Shown: positions 1-7,812, counted from the stretch's first letter. The stretch is 34,317 nucleotides of DNA from Aphanizomenon flos-aquae FACHB-1287 (GCF_014698755.1 NZ_JACJTO010000042.1:1-34317); one strand, 5' to 3'. Notes: generated by a model from the letters alone, not told the origin. Numbers and translations: made by a program.

Positions 1-66
1 ATAATCATTTTTGGGTAGTCCTTCCAGGATATTTTTGACAATCTTGGGAAATGAGTTTATGATCAT
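1..66 (-). CDS. Transposase N-terminal fragment (IS4-like, partial)
   Basis: An open frame starts with ATG at 66 and runs to the window edge. It gives 22 residues beginning MIINSFPKIVKNIL and ending GLPKNDY, which resembles the N-terminus of cyanobacterial IS4-like DDE transposases. No catalytic residues are inside the window. The same start is present on the plus strand at 34295, in the second IS copy. The distance from the IS terminus at 155 to the start codon is 89 bp, a normal leader length for an IS. Confidence 0.6.
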   Translation of the reverse strand, partial: MIINSFPKIVKNILEGLPKNDY

Positions 67-155
67 GGTTAATCAAAATATTTTAATCCTTCGCCCAAAA
101 TTTAACATATTTTTGGCTATTTTTATCAGGCTTTTCTTAACATTCAACACTTCTG
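1..155 (-). mobile_element. Insertion sequence, left end only (cut by window edge)
   Basis: Positions 44-155 are an exact inverted copy of 34206-34317, and the end of the identity at 155 coincides with the point where a methyltransferase reading frame resumes, so 155 is the IS terminus. The terminus read inwards on the minus strand is CAGAAGTGTTGAATGTTAAG. The element carries a transposase start at 66 and runs off the window. A 165-bp element at 4402-4566 has nearly the same terminus and a 9-bp target duplication, which gives the likely duplication length of this family. An IS4-like family is my impression from the transposase N-terminus; it is not certain. Confidence 0.85.
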
Positions 156-156
156 T

Positions 157-855
157 TGTCAACCCTTTAGTATTTGTGGAGAATTAAAAGGTTTTGAAGA
201 TACCAGAGGAACATTATTTTTTGATATTGCCAGAATTATTAAAAATAAACAACCTTCTGCTTTTATATTAGAAAATGTCAAACAATTACAAGGACATCAA
301 CAGGGAAAAACATTAAAAGTAATTATTAACACATTAAAAGAATTAGGCTATTATACAGATTATAAAATTCTCAATGCTCTTGATTTTGGTTTACCACAAA
401 AACGCGAAAGAATTTTGATAGTTGGGTTGAAAAATCCAAATCATTATTATAACTTTAATTGGCCATTAATCAAAATATCCATGCAACCCTTATCAGAAAT
501 ATTAGAAAAATCTGTTTCTGAATTTTATTATGCTTCCGAAAAAATTCGCCAAAATCGGTTACAAAAAGTCAAACCTGAGCAAAAATATGATCAACCAACA
601 ATATGGCATGAAAATAAATCTGGTAATATTAGTATACATCCTTATTCCTGTGCATTGAGAGCAGGAGCATCTTATAATTATTTATTGGTCAATGGAGAAA
701 GAAGATTAACTGCAAGAGAAATGTTGAGATTGCAAGGTTTTCCAGAATCTTATAAAATAGTAGGAAGTTATCAAACTATGCGAAAATTAACTGGTAATGC
801 GATCGCTATTCCCTGTGTTTCTACTGTGATTGATTCTGTAATTAATGCAATTTGA
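157..855 (+). pseudogene. DNA (cytosine-5) methyltransferase, 5' end removed by IS
   Basis: The frame from 157 shows C5-methyltransferase motifs in order: catalytic Cys motif IV (CQPFS), FEDTRGTLFFDI, motif VI (LENVK), motif VIII (LPQKRERILIVG), a short target-recognition region, motif IX (TAREMLRLQGFP) and motif X (LTGNAIAIP). The N-terminal SAM-binding motif I (FxGxG) and roughly 70-80 residues are missing. The IS end at 155 sits inside the codon for the Pro that normally precedes the catalytic Cys, so that residue now reads Cys. Upstream in frame there are stops at 70 and 103 and no ATG/GTG/TTG before the homology. A TTG at 415 could give a 146-aa C-terminal piece, which would lack catalysis. 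Such enzymes belong to restriction-modification or orphan methylation; no partner endonuclease is visible. Confidence 0.88.
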
Positions 856-964
856 TACTTGATGACTAGCAATTATCTCTATCTTTATGATTTCGCTACC
901 AGTGCAAATTCAAAAAAAGTCCTGATTTTAGGAGCATTGGGAATTGCGAGGAAATTTTTGTTAA

Positions 965-1036
<72 letters not shown>

Positions 1037-1113
1037 GCTGATAAAACTATGATATCAGACTTTTGAGTTTCGCGCTAGTGTTCCAGCTAAAAAACTGAAA
1101 ACAACGGAAATTG

Positions 1114-1248
1114 GATGATAAAGCTAAAAATGCTGGTGCATAAGGTAGAGTAAGACCAGAATCTCAGTTTCCAGATCCTAAGTGTACTGTTCCTAATGCT
1201 CATGTTGACATTGAAATTCGCGGTATCACTTTTATTCCTACACAATAG
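1114..1248 (+). pseudogene. Gene relic, family not recognised
   Basis: A frame with one internal stop (1141) reads through protein-like sequence such as FPDPKCTVPNAHVDIEIRG and ends with TAG at 1246. There is no start codon or ribosome binding site. It looks like the C-terminal end of a decayed gene. I do not recognise the family. Confidence 0.35.
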
Positions 1249-1254
1249 TCCCAA

Positions 1255-1423
1255 ATGACAACTAATCTCACTAAATTACAACAATTTTTAGAATCTGGCG
1301 ATAGCGACACAAGCGACTGCTCAAAATCATCCTTTTCTAGCTAGTGCTTCTGGAAAGACAGCGATTTTTATTAAATATCTAGATCAAAATATAAATGATT
1401 TTATTCTCCATGACAGCAGTTAA
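1255..1423 (+). pseudogene. Frameshifted small gene relic
   Basis: ATG at 1255 opens a frame (MTTNLTKLQQFLESGD) that stops after 29 codons. From about 1306 the +1 frame continues as ATQATAQNHPFLASASGKTA and ends at 1421-1423. Joining both frames gives one coherent peptide of about 55 residues, so a single frameshift is likely. The family is not recognised. The rest of 1037-1454 shows no further gene. Confidence 0.4.
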
Positions 1424-1454
1424 AATGGAGAAATTGTGAAATAATAAAAGATAA

Positions 1455-3032
1455 ATGTTTTGGGCTGATAAAATTGCTGCTGATGCAGTAGGTGAACAGG
1501 TAGTTAATGATTCTAAGACTCCTTCTGGACGAGTACACGTTGGGTCTTTACGTGGTGTAGTTATCCATGACGTTATTTACCGTGCTTTGAAACACGCAGG
1601 AAAGCCTGTAAAATTTCTGTATGGTGTGGATGATTATGATGCGCTAGATACTGTTCCTAAATACTTAGATAAAGAAAAATTTCAGCCTTATTTGGGTTTT
1701 CCTTTGTGTAATGTTCCTTCTCCTGGTGATAGTGCGGAAGATTATGCTAAGTATTTTATTGGTGAGTTTTTTGAAATTTTTGCATATTTAGGAATTAAAC
1801 CAGAAACGTATTTTTTACGTGATTTATATCGTTCAGGAAAACTTAATTCCTATATTGATATTTTCCTGAAAAATGCTCATTTGGTGCGGGAAGCTTATAA
1901 GGAAGTAAGTAAAGCTGAACGTGCAAATAATTGGTATCCTTTTCAAGTTATTTGTGAAAATTGCGGTAAAATCGCTACTACTGTCACTACAGATTATAAC
2001 GGTTCAGAAGTATTTTACACCTGTAAACCTGATGGAGTTGATTATGTAAAAGGTTGTGGACATTCTGGTTGGGTTTCTCCTTTTAATGGTCATGGTAAAT
2101 TACCTTGGAAAGTTGAATGGGTAGCTAAATGGGATATATTGGGTGTAACTATTGAAATGGCCGGGAAGGATCATTCTCAAAAGGGTGGTTCTCGTGATGT
2201 TGCTAATGCTATTAGTCGCAAGGTTTTACAAAAACAACCTCCTTTCCATTCTCCCTATGAATTTATTCTTGTGAATGGTACAAAAATGAGTTCTTCTAAG
2301 GGTGTAGGTTCGAGTGCTCGGGAAATTGCTGATTTATTACCTTCTGAATTATTGAGATTTTTAATGTTAAGAACTCAACCCAGAACTGTAATTAATTTCG
2401 CACCAAATTATGAAACTACCACCCGGTTATTTAGAGATTACGATACTTTAATTAATAAGTATTCTCATGCTCCTGAATTAACGGAGGAATTAATGTCTTT
2501 ATTTTACGCCCAATTAGGGAATGAAATTAAAACTTTTCAACCTTTTGATTTTAGTACATTAATTTCTTTGTTACAAGTTCCCCGTTTAAATATTCAGGAA
2601 GAGGTTGTACAACGCAGTTTACAGCCTTTAAATGAGTATGATCAACAAATTATTGATCAAAGAATTGCTGCGGCTAAAAAGTGGTTACAAGATTATGCTG
2701 ACGAGGAAGAAAAGTTAGTTCTTTATTTGGAACAAGTTCCCGAAAAAGCTCATGATTTAAATTCGGAACAAGTTGCTTATTTGCAAAAATTGATCGAGAA
2801 TTTGCAGGATATTGGTAACTGGGAAGCTGAGGAATTACAAACTATAATTTTCTCGACTACGAAGGAGTTAGGGGTTCAACAACCAATGGCTTTTAAGGCT
2901 TTGTATCTATCTTTTTTAAATAAAGAAAAGGGTCCAAAAGCTGGTGGTTTGTTGTCTTATTTGGAGAAGTCTTTTGTGATTTCTCGGTTGCAGGACGTGG
3001 TTAATTTGAATCAGTCAAAAGCCGAAGTTTAA
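1455..3032 (+). CDS. lysS: Lysine--tRNA ligase, class I
   Basis: This 525-aa protein charges tRNA-Lys with lysine using ATP, in the cytosol. It has the class I (Rossmann) signatures: the HIGH-like HVGS in SGRVHVGSLRG (about residue 28) and KMSSSKG (about residue 277). A Cys-rich insertion with CENCGK and later CGHSGW (about residues 168-205) fits the archaeal-type LysRS (TIGR00467-like). Length is normal for that family. The C-terminal helical domain after residue 330 corresponds to the anticodon-binding cage. Most bacteria use the unrelated class II LysRS, so this gene is either a replacement or an extra copy; the window cannot tell. It stands alone, with gene relics upstream and a triple-hairpin repeat 13 bp after the stop. 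The gene symbol lysS is used for both classes. Confidence 0.92.
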   Translation: MFWADKIAADAVGEQVVNDSKTPSGRVHVGSLRGVVIHDVIYRALKHAGKPVKFLYGVDDYDALDTVPKYLDKEKFQPYLGFPLCNVPSPGDSAEDYAKYFIGEFFEIFAYLGIKPETYFLRDLYRSGKLNSYIDIFLKNAHLVREAYKEVSKAERANNWYPFQVICENCGKIATTVTTDYNGSEVFYTCKPDGVDYVKGCGHSGWVSPFNGHGKLPWKVEWVAKWDILGVTIEMAGKDHSQKGGSRDVANAISRKVLQKQPPFHSPYEFILVNGTKMSSSKGVGSSAREIADLLPSELLRFLMLRTQPRTVINFAPNYETTTRLFRDYDTLINKYSHAPELTEELMSLFYAQLGNEIKTFQPFDFSTLISLLQVPRLNIQEEVVQRSLQPLNEYDQQIIDQRIAAAKKWLQDYADEEEKLVLYLEQVPEKAHDLNSEQVAYLQKLIENLQDIGNWEAEELQTIIFSTTKELGVQQPMAFKALYLSFLNKEKGPKAGGLLSYLEKSFVISRLQDVVNLNQSKAEV

Positions 3033-3045
3033 TTACTTAAATACT

Positions 3046-3155
3046 TATTCCCTGTCAGAGACAGGGAATACAATTAATGAGGCTCTGCCTCATATTAATG
3101 TTAGCATAAGGCAGAGCCTTTTGATTGCATTCCCAGGTTCTACCTGGGAACGAGG
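3046..3155. repeat. Triple-hairpin repeat, copy 1
   Basis: About 110 bp with three consecutive hairpins: CCCTGTC-AGA-GACAGGG, AGGCTCTGCCT/AGGCAGAGCCT with an 18-nt loop, and CCCAGG-TTCTA-CCTGGG. The outer ends GTTCCC-like/GGGAACGAG are also inverted. It is nearly identical to copy 2 (5187) and copy 3 (7100), in the same orientation, and structurally equivalent to copy 4 (24696). It begins 13 bp after the lysS stop and may also end its transcript. Confidence 0.9.
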
Positions 3156-3221
3156 AAAGATTGCAAGATGTTGTGACTTTGAATGCAGGTAAGGAAAAGA
3201 CGGAAGTTTCTTAATTGCTTT

Positions 3222-3260
3222 TTTGATGGTGCGTTACGTTATCGCTAACGCACCATCAAA
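3222..3260. terminator. Perfect 15-bp hairpin between convergent genes (GGTGCGTTA-type repeat)
   Basis: TTTGATGGTGCGTTA (3222-3236) pairs perfectly with its complement at 3246-3260 around a 9-nt loop. It lies between the ends of lysS (+) and the Abi gene (-), flanked by T-rich (left) and A-rich (inside stem) runs, so it could stop transcripts from both sides. The core GGTGCGTTA/TAACGCACC recurs at 24831 and in changed form at 25526, so it is also a dispersed palindromic repeat. Confidence 0.6.
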
Positions 3261-3294
3261 CTGTATTCTCAGTTAGAAAATTGGAACTACGAAA

Positions 3295-4062
3295 CTAGAA
3301 GCTAGTCTCTTCCCATGTTTGAATCAGAAAAATAGCCATACTTCCAGCTAAATTAACGGCTAGTTCAGCATGACGAGGAGCAGGTTTAGCATCATTCATA
3401 CTCCTACCGTGAGCATCACTCAACCTATTTCTGAGTGTTCCTAACCCTTCTACAATTGTCTGACATCCTCCAAAAATTCGCTTTAATGTTTCTTCTGTAT
3501 GTTGACTTGGAGCAAGAGTAAGTTCATTAGCAGTTAGACGATAGAGACTGGGTAAATCTGCGCCAAACTCGTATGTCACTCCATTCCTATCTAGGATATA
3601 TTTACAGACGCTTTCTAGCAAAGTTCTTGCCATAGTGATTGCACCATCTATATCTGTTGATTTTCGTTCTAATGCTTTCTGCCATGCTTCTTTAATATGT
3701 TCTGAGTCAACCATCGTTAATATTTCTAATATACCGCTATTTGTGGATGCAATTACTTCAGTTTCTAGTAAGGTTAGAAGAGGATTAAATTCTCTCTGAA
3801 GATACATTCTTCGTTCTTGATAGGCTCTTGAATAACTTTTACCAAGATTGGAAGCAACAAAATCCCAAAACTCTTTTAAATCTCTACATTTTTTTACGCA
3901 TTCAGGCATTTGATTATTGATACGTGGAATTTGCAACAAGTTTAACCGTAATTTTTTATATTCCTCATTATCTCCTTCATCAAAATTGCCAGTAGCACGA
4001 GATATAAGAATTTGTTTCAATCGTTCGACTTGGTTGAAAAGTTCATTTACCGAGTTAGGCAT
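3295..4062 (-). CDS. Abortive infection-like protein with Abi_C domain
   Basis: 255 aa. The C-terminal half (about residues 137-250) matches the Abi_C domain as I know it: DGAITMARTLLESVCKYIL, then LGTLRNRLSDAHG with the RN..SDAHG motif, then AELAVNLAGSMAIFL. The N-terminal half is helical and hydrophilic with no signal peptide, so it should be cytosolic. Proteins with this domain include phage-exclusion factors that stop growth of infected cells, but function here is inferred from the domain only. It is followed on the same strand by nothing and preceded by a 165-bp MITE and a RelE toxin/antitoxin pair; together they form an accessory module bounded by repeat copies 1 and 2. The start at ATG 4062 lacks a strong Shine-Dalgarno. 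Confidence 0.75.
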   Translation of the reverse strand: MPNSVNELFNQVERLKQILISRATGNFDEGDNEEYKKLRLNLLQIPRINNQMPECVKKCRDLKEFWDFVASNLGKSYSRAYQERRMYLQREFNPLLTLLETEVIASTNSGILEILTMVDSEHIKEAWQKALERKSTDIDGAITMARTLLESVCKYILDRNGVTYEFGADLPSLYRLTANELTLAPSQHTEETLKRIFGGCQTIVEGLGTLRNRLSDAHGRSMNDAKPAPRHAELAVNLAGSMAIFLIQTWEETSF

Positions 4063-4401
4063 TGTGGCTCTTTTTTAACTAATGTTTGTAGTAAATAAAT
4101 AATAGTGTTAAGGTGCGTCAGATATCAAAAATCTATTTAGGGCTGGCTAAGTTATCGAGATTAAACCAGACTTTGATTACCTTCTTCCTTCGCGCCTTCC
4201 CTACTTTGCGTCTTTGAGCGAAACAAAAACCTTGGTTCGTTTACCAGCAAAATCGCTGTAATTTCAGGGCGAATATTTGGCTAGAGACAAGTATCCTCAT
4301 GTAATTTATCATATTTTTGGCATTAATGAAACGGGAGTTAGTGGCAGAATATGATTGAGGGAAGATTTGGAGAAAATGGACAAATTTATTAAGGGAAATA
4401 T

Positions 4402-4566
4402 CACAAGTGTTGAATGTTAAGATTTTGAGGATTGTGTCCAAGTTGTGCATTGGTATTGGTGATACCAAATTTGGTCAATTAATGACTCTATTCTCAATAG
4501 ACAATGGATTTTACCTGGGTAAAACGCAAAGATTGTAAAGTTTTATTGCAGGATTCAACACTTGTG
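4402..4566. mobile_element. 165-bp MITE with 14-bp terminal inverted repeats and 9-bp target duplication
   Basis: CACAAGTGTTGAAT at 4402-4415 is repeated inverted at 4553-4566. The flanks are identical direct 9-mers, GGGAAATAT at 4393-4401 and 4567-4575: a perfect target-site duplication. The left end extends as CACAAGTGTTGAATGTTAAG, which matches the IS terminus at the window edges at 19 of 20 positions, so the edge IS or a relative probably moved it. It has no coding capacity of its own. Its insertion removed the stop codon of the RelE-like toxin gene (see that entry). Confidence 0.9.
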
Positions 4567-4829
4567 GGGAAATATCTATAAATTTCTTTGCGATGTAAAA
4601 TTCTTACTAATGTTACTAAATCATTATTGACAGATATCCCAATTCGATAATTACCAACCCGAATGCGATAATGATTATTTGCTGTTTTCATCATTTTTAA
4701 GTTATTAATTTCTTGTACAGTAACAGTATTTTCTATTTCTTCTATTACTGATTTAACCCGCTCTAGTAAATTAGGATCTTTGATATTTTTTAAATCTTTT
4801 TCAAAACTTTTCCTAAATTCGGTTTTCAT
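4494..4829 (-). CDS. RelE/ParE-type toxin with MITE-derived C-terminal tail
   Basis: A RelE-superfamily fold is indicated by FRKSFEKDLKNI at the N-terminus and by YRIRVGNYRIGI and RILHRKEIYRYFP near residues 54-88. RelE members cleave mRNA at the ribosome; ParE members act on gyrase. The family normally ends at YRYFP. Here 23 extra residues follow, encoded by the MITE: residue 88 (Pro) uses two gene bases and one MITE base. Joining the two target-duplication flanks restores CCT TAA, i.e. Pro then stop, at exactly the family's usual end. The gene overlaps the upstream antitoxin by 4 bp. Whether the tailed toxin still works is unknown. Confidence 0.82.
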   Translation of the reverse strand: MKTEFRKSFEKDLKNIKDPNLLERVKSVIEEIENTVTVQEINNLKMMKTANNHYRIRVGNYRIGISVNNDLVTLVRILHRKEIYRYFPTSVESCNKTLQSLRFTQVKSIVY

Positions 4830-5035
4830 TGTTCTTGGTTTAAAATTGCAAAAATTGTTTCTCTATCTGTTAATTCTGTTTTTTCTCCTTCTTCAATAGC
4901 TTTTGATAAGGGAATATCTTCAATTATTTCCGTAAATAAAGCTGAAAATTCTTCTTTGTTTTCTGAAAACAGTTCTATGATTAATTCTTTCAGGGTTTGT
5001 TTAAGTTGATTGCGTTCTAAGGATAGGTTAGACAT
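4826..5035 (-). CDS. Antitoxin of the RelE-type pair
   Basis: A 69-aa acidic protein lies directly upstream of and overlaps (ATGA-type, 4 bp) the toxin gene, the standard antitoxin-first order. Sequence features are short: helix-forming LKQTLKELIIELFSENKEEF, then an acidic stretch ending TDRETIFAILNQEQ. No DNA-binding domain is obvious. I chose ATG at 5035 instead of 5047 because GGTGAT lies about 7 nt upstream of it, while the upstream ATG has only AT-rich sequence before it. Assignment rests on context and size. Confidence 0.7.
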   Translation of the reverse strand: MSNLSLERNQLKQTLKELIIELFSENKEEFSALFTEIIEDIPLSKAIEEGEKTELTDRETIFAILNQEQ

Positions 5036-5186
5036 AATTATCACCATAACATATATATTATATTATATCTTATTTTAAATGTCAGTCAAGCAAGACTAAA
5101 TAAAAATGGGTTAAATAAGTCAATGCCTTTGTCAATTTTCCAAATATAGGCCAGAAAACCAATACAATCTTTACTAGATTAATACT

Positions 5187-5296
5187 TGTTCCCTGTCAGA
5201 GACAGGGAATACAGTTAATGAGGCTCTGCCTCATATTAATGTTAGCATAAGGCAGAGCCTTTTGATGGCATTCCCAGGTTCTACCTGGGAACGAGG
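5187..5296. repeat. Triple-hairpin repeat, copy 2
   Basis: Almost identical to copy 1 in sequence and orientation, with the same loops (AGA in hairpin 1, TTCTA in hairpin 3). It separates the Abi/RelE module from the three-gene membrane cassette. The rest of 5048-5356 shows no gene. Confidence 0.9.
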
Positions 5297-5356
5297 AAGT
5301 ATATAATGTAAGACTTTTGGCAGTAGAAAACATACTAAACAATCCAAATTTTCAGA

Positions 5357-5788
5357 TTAAATTATTGGTTTTTTTCGGTAATACCCTTTTACCAATACAT
5401 TATTTCTCACATGAGGCTTAACATATACATAATTTCTTAGTTGAACAAACTCAGGAAACCGAGTTGCAACTTCAGGATTTCTGTGATCAAATTCTCTAAA
5501 GACATCTTGAACTAAATCTAATTCATCAATTGCTTTTTGAAGCTTGTATTTATATTCGGTATAATTTGTTGATCTTTTTAATTGAATATTTAACATTTGT
5601 AATTGCTTACATGAAAAATCGTAAAATAGACCAAAACTAGCTGCTAATCCTCCAAAAAATACCATCGCCCAGTATAATTTGGCAAGTTGTCCTAGAGATA
5701 TATAACCAACCATACACATTATGGCTAGTGTCCAAGTCCAGTCAACTATTTCTTTAATATGCTGAAAATACTGACGCCGGGATGACAT
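5357..5788 (-). CDS. Small membrane protein, paralogue B of a tandem pair
   Basis: 143 aa. One or two membrane segments lie near residues 15-55 (TLAIMCMVGYISLGQLAKLYW and AMVFFGGLAASFGLF, given here in two parts), followed by a hydrophilic helical region and a basic C-terminus with VKPHVRN and KGYYRKKP. It is a tandem duplicate of the gene at 5856-6509: the first about 60 residues differ at only a few positions, and even the 18 bp before the ATG are shared, which also fixes the start at 5788 and not at 5842. It lacks the Ser/Gln-rich linker of its partner. The C-terminal VKPH..RN....KGY.RKKP motif is found in small proteins of unknown function. Function unknown. Confidence 0.75.
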   Translation of the reverse strand: MSSRRQYFQHIKEIVDWTWTLAIMCMVGYISLGQLAKLYWAMVFFGGLAASFGLFYDFSCKQLQMLNIQLKRSTNYTEYKYKLQKAIDELDLVQDVFREFDHRNPEVATRFPEFVQLRNYVYVKPHVRNNVLVKGYYRKKPII

Positions 5789-5855
5789 TTGAAGATAGTA
5801 AATAAAACATTTATCTATATCAGATAAACATATAGTAAGCAATTACAGAGAACAA

Positions 5856-6509
5856 TTATTTTCTCGGTTTTTTCCTGGAATAACCCTTGACCCAACTACC
5901 ATTTCTCATGTGAGGTTTGACAAATACAGTCTTTCCTGTATTTGTTCTTTTTTGAGGCTTTTGTGACTGTCTCTTTGGTGGTGAAGATGATCTCATCGGT
6001 TGTACTGGATTTTGCGACTGATATTGTGTTTCTGTTTTAGGTAATCGATATAATTTAATTGGTTGTATTGGTTTTTGAGACGATGATTGTGATGAGTTTC
6101 TGGGAGGTGTTTGTGTTTGTCGATAAACTTGCTGTTTGGATTTATTAGCAGAAGTGGTTCTTATTTGGCTGACTTGATTTTTTATTTGTATAAACTGAGG
6201 AAAACGATTTGCAATTTCAGGGTTTCTGTTATGAAATTTCCGAAGTAAATCTTGGGCAATTGCAGCATCAGCAGTTGCTTTTTGAAGCTGGTATGAATCC
6301 TCAATATAATTTAGTGCTGCTAATTGCTCACATGAAAAATCGTAAAATAGACCAAAACTAGCTGCTAATCCCCCAAAAAATACCATTGCCCAGTATAATT
6401 GGGCAAGTTGTCCTAGAGATATATAACCAACCAGACACATTATGGCTAGTGTCCAAGTCCAGTCAACTATTTCTTTAATATGCTGAAAATGCTGGCGCAG
6501 GGATGACAT
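5856..6509 (-). CDS. Small membrane protein with Ser/Gln-rich linker, paralogue A
   Basis: 217 aa. The N-terminal membrane region (residues 15-55) is nearly identical to paralogue B. Residues about 115-190 form a low-complexity linker rich in Ser, Gln, Pro and Lys. The C-terminus carries VFVKPHMRNGSWVKGYSRKK, the same basic motif that ends paralogue B. The domain order suggests a membrane anchor, a flexible spacer and a basic binding tail. It lies 18 bp after the Ig-like gene at 6528 and 67 bp before paralogue B, all on the minus strand, so one operon is likely. The divergence of the middle part against the strong N-terminal identity suggests gene conversion or recent duplication. Function unknown. 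Confidence 0.75.
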   Translation of the reverse strand: MSSLRQHFQHIKEIVDWTWTLAIMCLVGYISLGQLAQLYWAMVFFGGLAASFGLFYDFSCEQLAALNYIEDSYQLQKATADAAIAQDLLRKFHNRNPEIANRFPQFIQIKNQVSQIRTTSANKSKQQVYRQTQTPPRNSSQSSSQKPIQPIKLYRLPKTETQYQSQNPVQPMRSSSPPKRQSQKPQKRTNTGKTVFVKPHMRNGSWVKGYSRKKPRK

Positions 6510-6527
6510 TTGAAGATAGTAAATGAT

Positions 6528-6959
6528 TTAACTGTTAGGGCTTTTCTTTGTAGGACTTGAGCATTTCAATAAAATTGATTTAGGTCTATCAGGGTTACTT
6601 TTCAGATTTAAATCTTGCTTATAAGGCTCACATCCTTTTTTATGTATGTGAACTTTAACGTAATCTGTAGCTGGTATTTGAACTCGAAAAGCACCTAAAT
6701 TGTCAGTTGTATCTGTATCTGATCCACCTTCAGATTCCATTATTATTTTTGCTCCCACTATGGGAACTTGAGTGGCTTCATCAAAGACACTAACTTTTAC
6801 ACTACTAGAATTTGATGTTGTGGAAGCGTTATTTTCAGACTTTTCCTTATCTGAATCATTCAGTCCTGGGACGTGGGTAGCAGCCCCATAGCCTACAGTC
6901 AATAAAAGAATTCCTGTAAGGATATACCAAACAGGTTTTGGTAAATTACTCAGATCCAT
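6528..6959 (-). CDS. Membrane-anchored protein with Ig-like/carboxypeptidase-regulatory-like domain
   Basis: 143 aa. A single membrane helix (about residues 9-27, VWYILTGILLLTVGYGAA) is followed by a Ser/Asn-rich spacer and, from residue 53, a beta-rich domain: VKVSVFDEATQVPIVGAKI, then a Gly-rich turn, TTDNLGAFRVQIPA, and VHIHKKGCEPY. This pattern is that of carboxypeptidase-D regulatory-like or Cna-B-like folds. The domain may face the periplasm, but topology is not settled. It is the first gene of the three-gene cassette between repeat copies 2 and 3. The role of the cassette is not known; linkage to defence is only by neighbourhood. Confidence 0.65.
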   Translation of the reverse strand: MDLSNLPKPVWYILTGILLLTVGYGAATHVPGLNDSDKEKSENNASTTSNSSSVKVSVFDEATQVPIVGAKIIMESEGGSDTDTTDNLGAFRVQIPATDYVKVHIHKKGCEPYKQDLNLKSNPDRPKSILLKCSSPTKKSPNS

Positions 6960-7099
6960 ATAATTGCTAGATGTGGTCGTGTCTTGATGAAGAAAGTCAT
7001 ATTCTAGACATACTTATAATACCACATAAGAAAAGTAGTTTCCAGAATTGCCATAAATCAATATCACGTCAGACGCAATAAATGGGTTATTTATTTACT

Positions 7100-7209
7100 T
7101 GTTCCCTGTCTCTGACAGGGAATACGGTTAATGAGGCTCTGCCTCATATTAATGTTAGCATAAGGCAGAGCCTTCTAGATGGCATTCCCAGGTAGAACCT
7201 GGGAACGAG
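7100..7209. repeat. Triple-hairpin repeat, copy 3 (both outer hairpins inverted)
   Basis: Same layout and orientation as copies 1 and 2, but the hairpin 1 loop is TCT instead of AGA, and the hairpin 3 loop is TAGAA instead of TTCTA. Each is the exact reverse complement of the other version, while the stems are unchanged. The middle hairpin is not inverted. Confidence 0.9.
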
Positions 7210-7227
7210 AAAAACGAGGAATAACCA

Positions 7228-7812
7228 TTAAATACCTCGACGAAATTCTTTAACTGCTTCTAGGGGAGAAGATAACAAAAGACAACGATTTAATAGGGAT
7301 AAATCTAATTTTGGTAACAATTCACTATTATTAACTTTCTCATATTCTTGTTCTCGTAAACAGTAAATTTCTAAAGTTCCATCTTCCCAAAACCAAACTT
7401 CGGGAACTTGCATTAATTTATATTTCTTTAATTTAATAGGACTACGACTAGTAATCACAATTTCAATACATAAATCTGGTCTAGATTTATCAATTTGAAA
7501 ACAATAGGATAAATCAGCTTGATACTCAACTATACCAGGAATAATTTGCGAATAGCTACCACTGGGAAAAAATTCAATCTCTTCTATTTCAAAGTGTTTG
7601 GTTAGTAATACAGCCATTAAACTACTAATTGCTTCATGTGGTTTACTGATAGTCACGATTTCTAAAACTCCCTCACAATAAAATAAACGCACTCCTGGTA
7701 CATTTTCAAATGCTTTTTGAATTGCTTGGAACTTTTCCCAAGTTATTCCAGGACGGTAGAAATGTTGTTCTTTTTCTACTAAATTCAGAGAATTTTCTAA
7801 AGTTTGAGTCAT
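7228..7812 (-). CDS. Uma2 family protein (DUF820, PD-(D/E)XK nuclease-like)
   Basis: 194 aa from the ATG at 7812. Uma2 hallmarks include ITWEKFQAIQ near the start, VRLFYCEGVLEIV, YQADLSYCF, and PDLCIEIVITSRSPIKLKKY, with the D...E.V pattern typical of the PD-(D/E)XK core, then YKLMQVPEVWFWEDG. The family is greatly expanded in cyanobacteria, and its biological role is not established. I prefer 7812 over ATG 7860 because GTGAGAG lies just upstream. The gene is monocistronic, between repeat copy 3 and the FAD hydroxylase. Confidence 0.82.
   Translation of the reverse strand: MTQTLENSLNLVEKEQHFYRPGITWEKFQAIQKAFENVPGVRLFYCEGVLEIVTISKPHEAISSLMAVLLTKHFEIEEIEFFPSGSYSQIIPGIVEYQADLSYCFQIDKSRPDLCIEIVITSRSPIKLKKYKLMQVPEVWFWEDGTLEIYCLREQEYEKVNNSELLPKLDLSLLNRCLLLSSPLEAVKEFRRGI

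Noticed and set aside
4262-4395. Protein-like plus-strand peptide (e.g. ARDKYPHVIYHIFGINETG) next to the MITE
   Set aside because: Has an internal stop and no start; could be a gene relic, but I do not recognise it and cannot support it.
4241-4468. 75-aa minus-strand frame
   Set aside because: It runs across the MITE end and has no ribosome site; the MITE with its target duplication explains the sequence.
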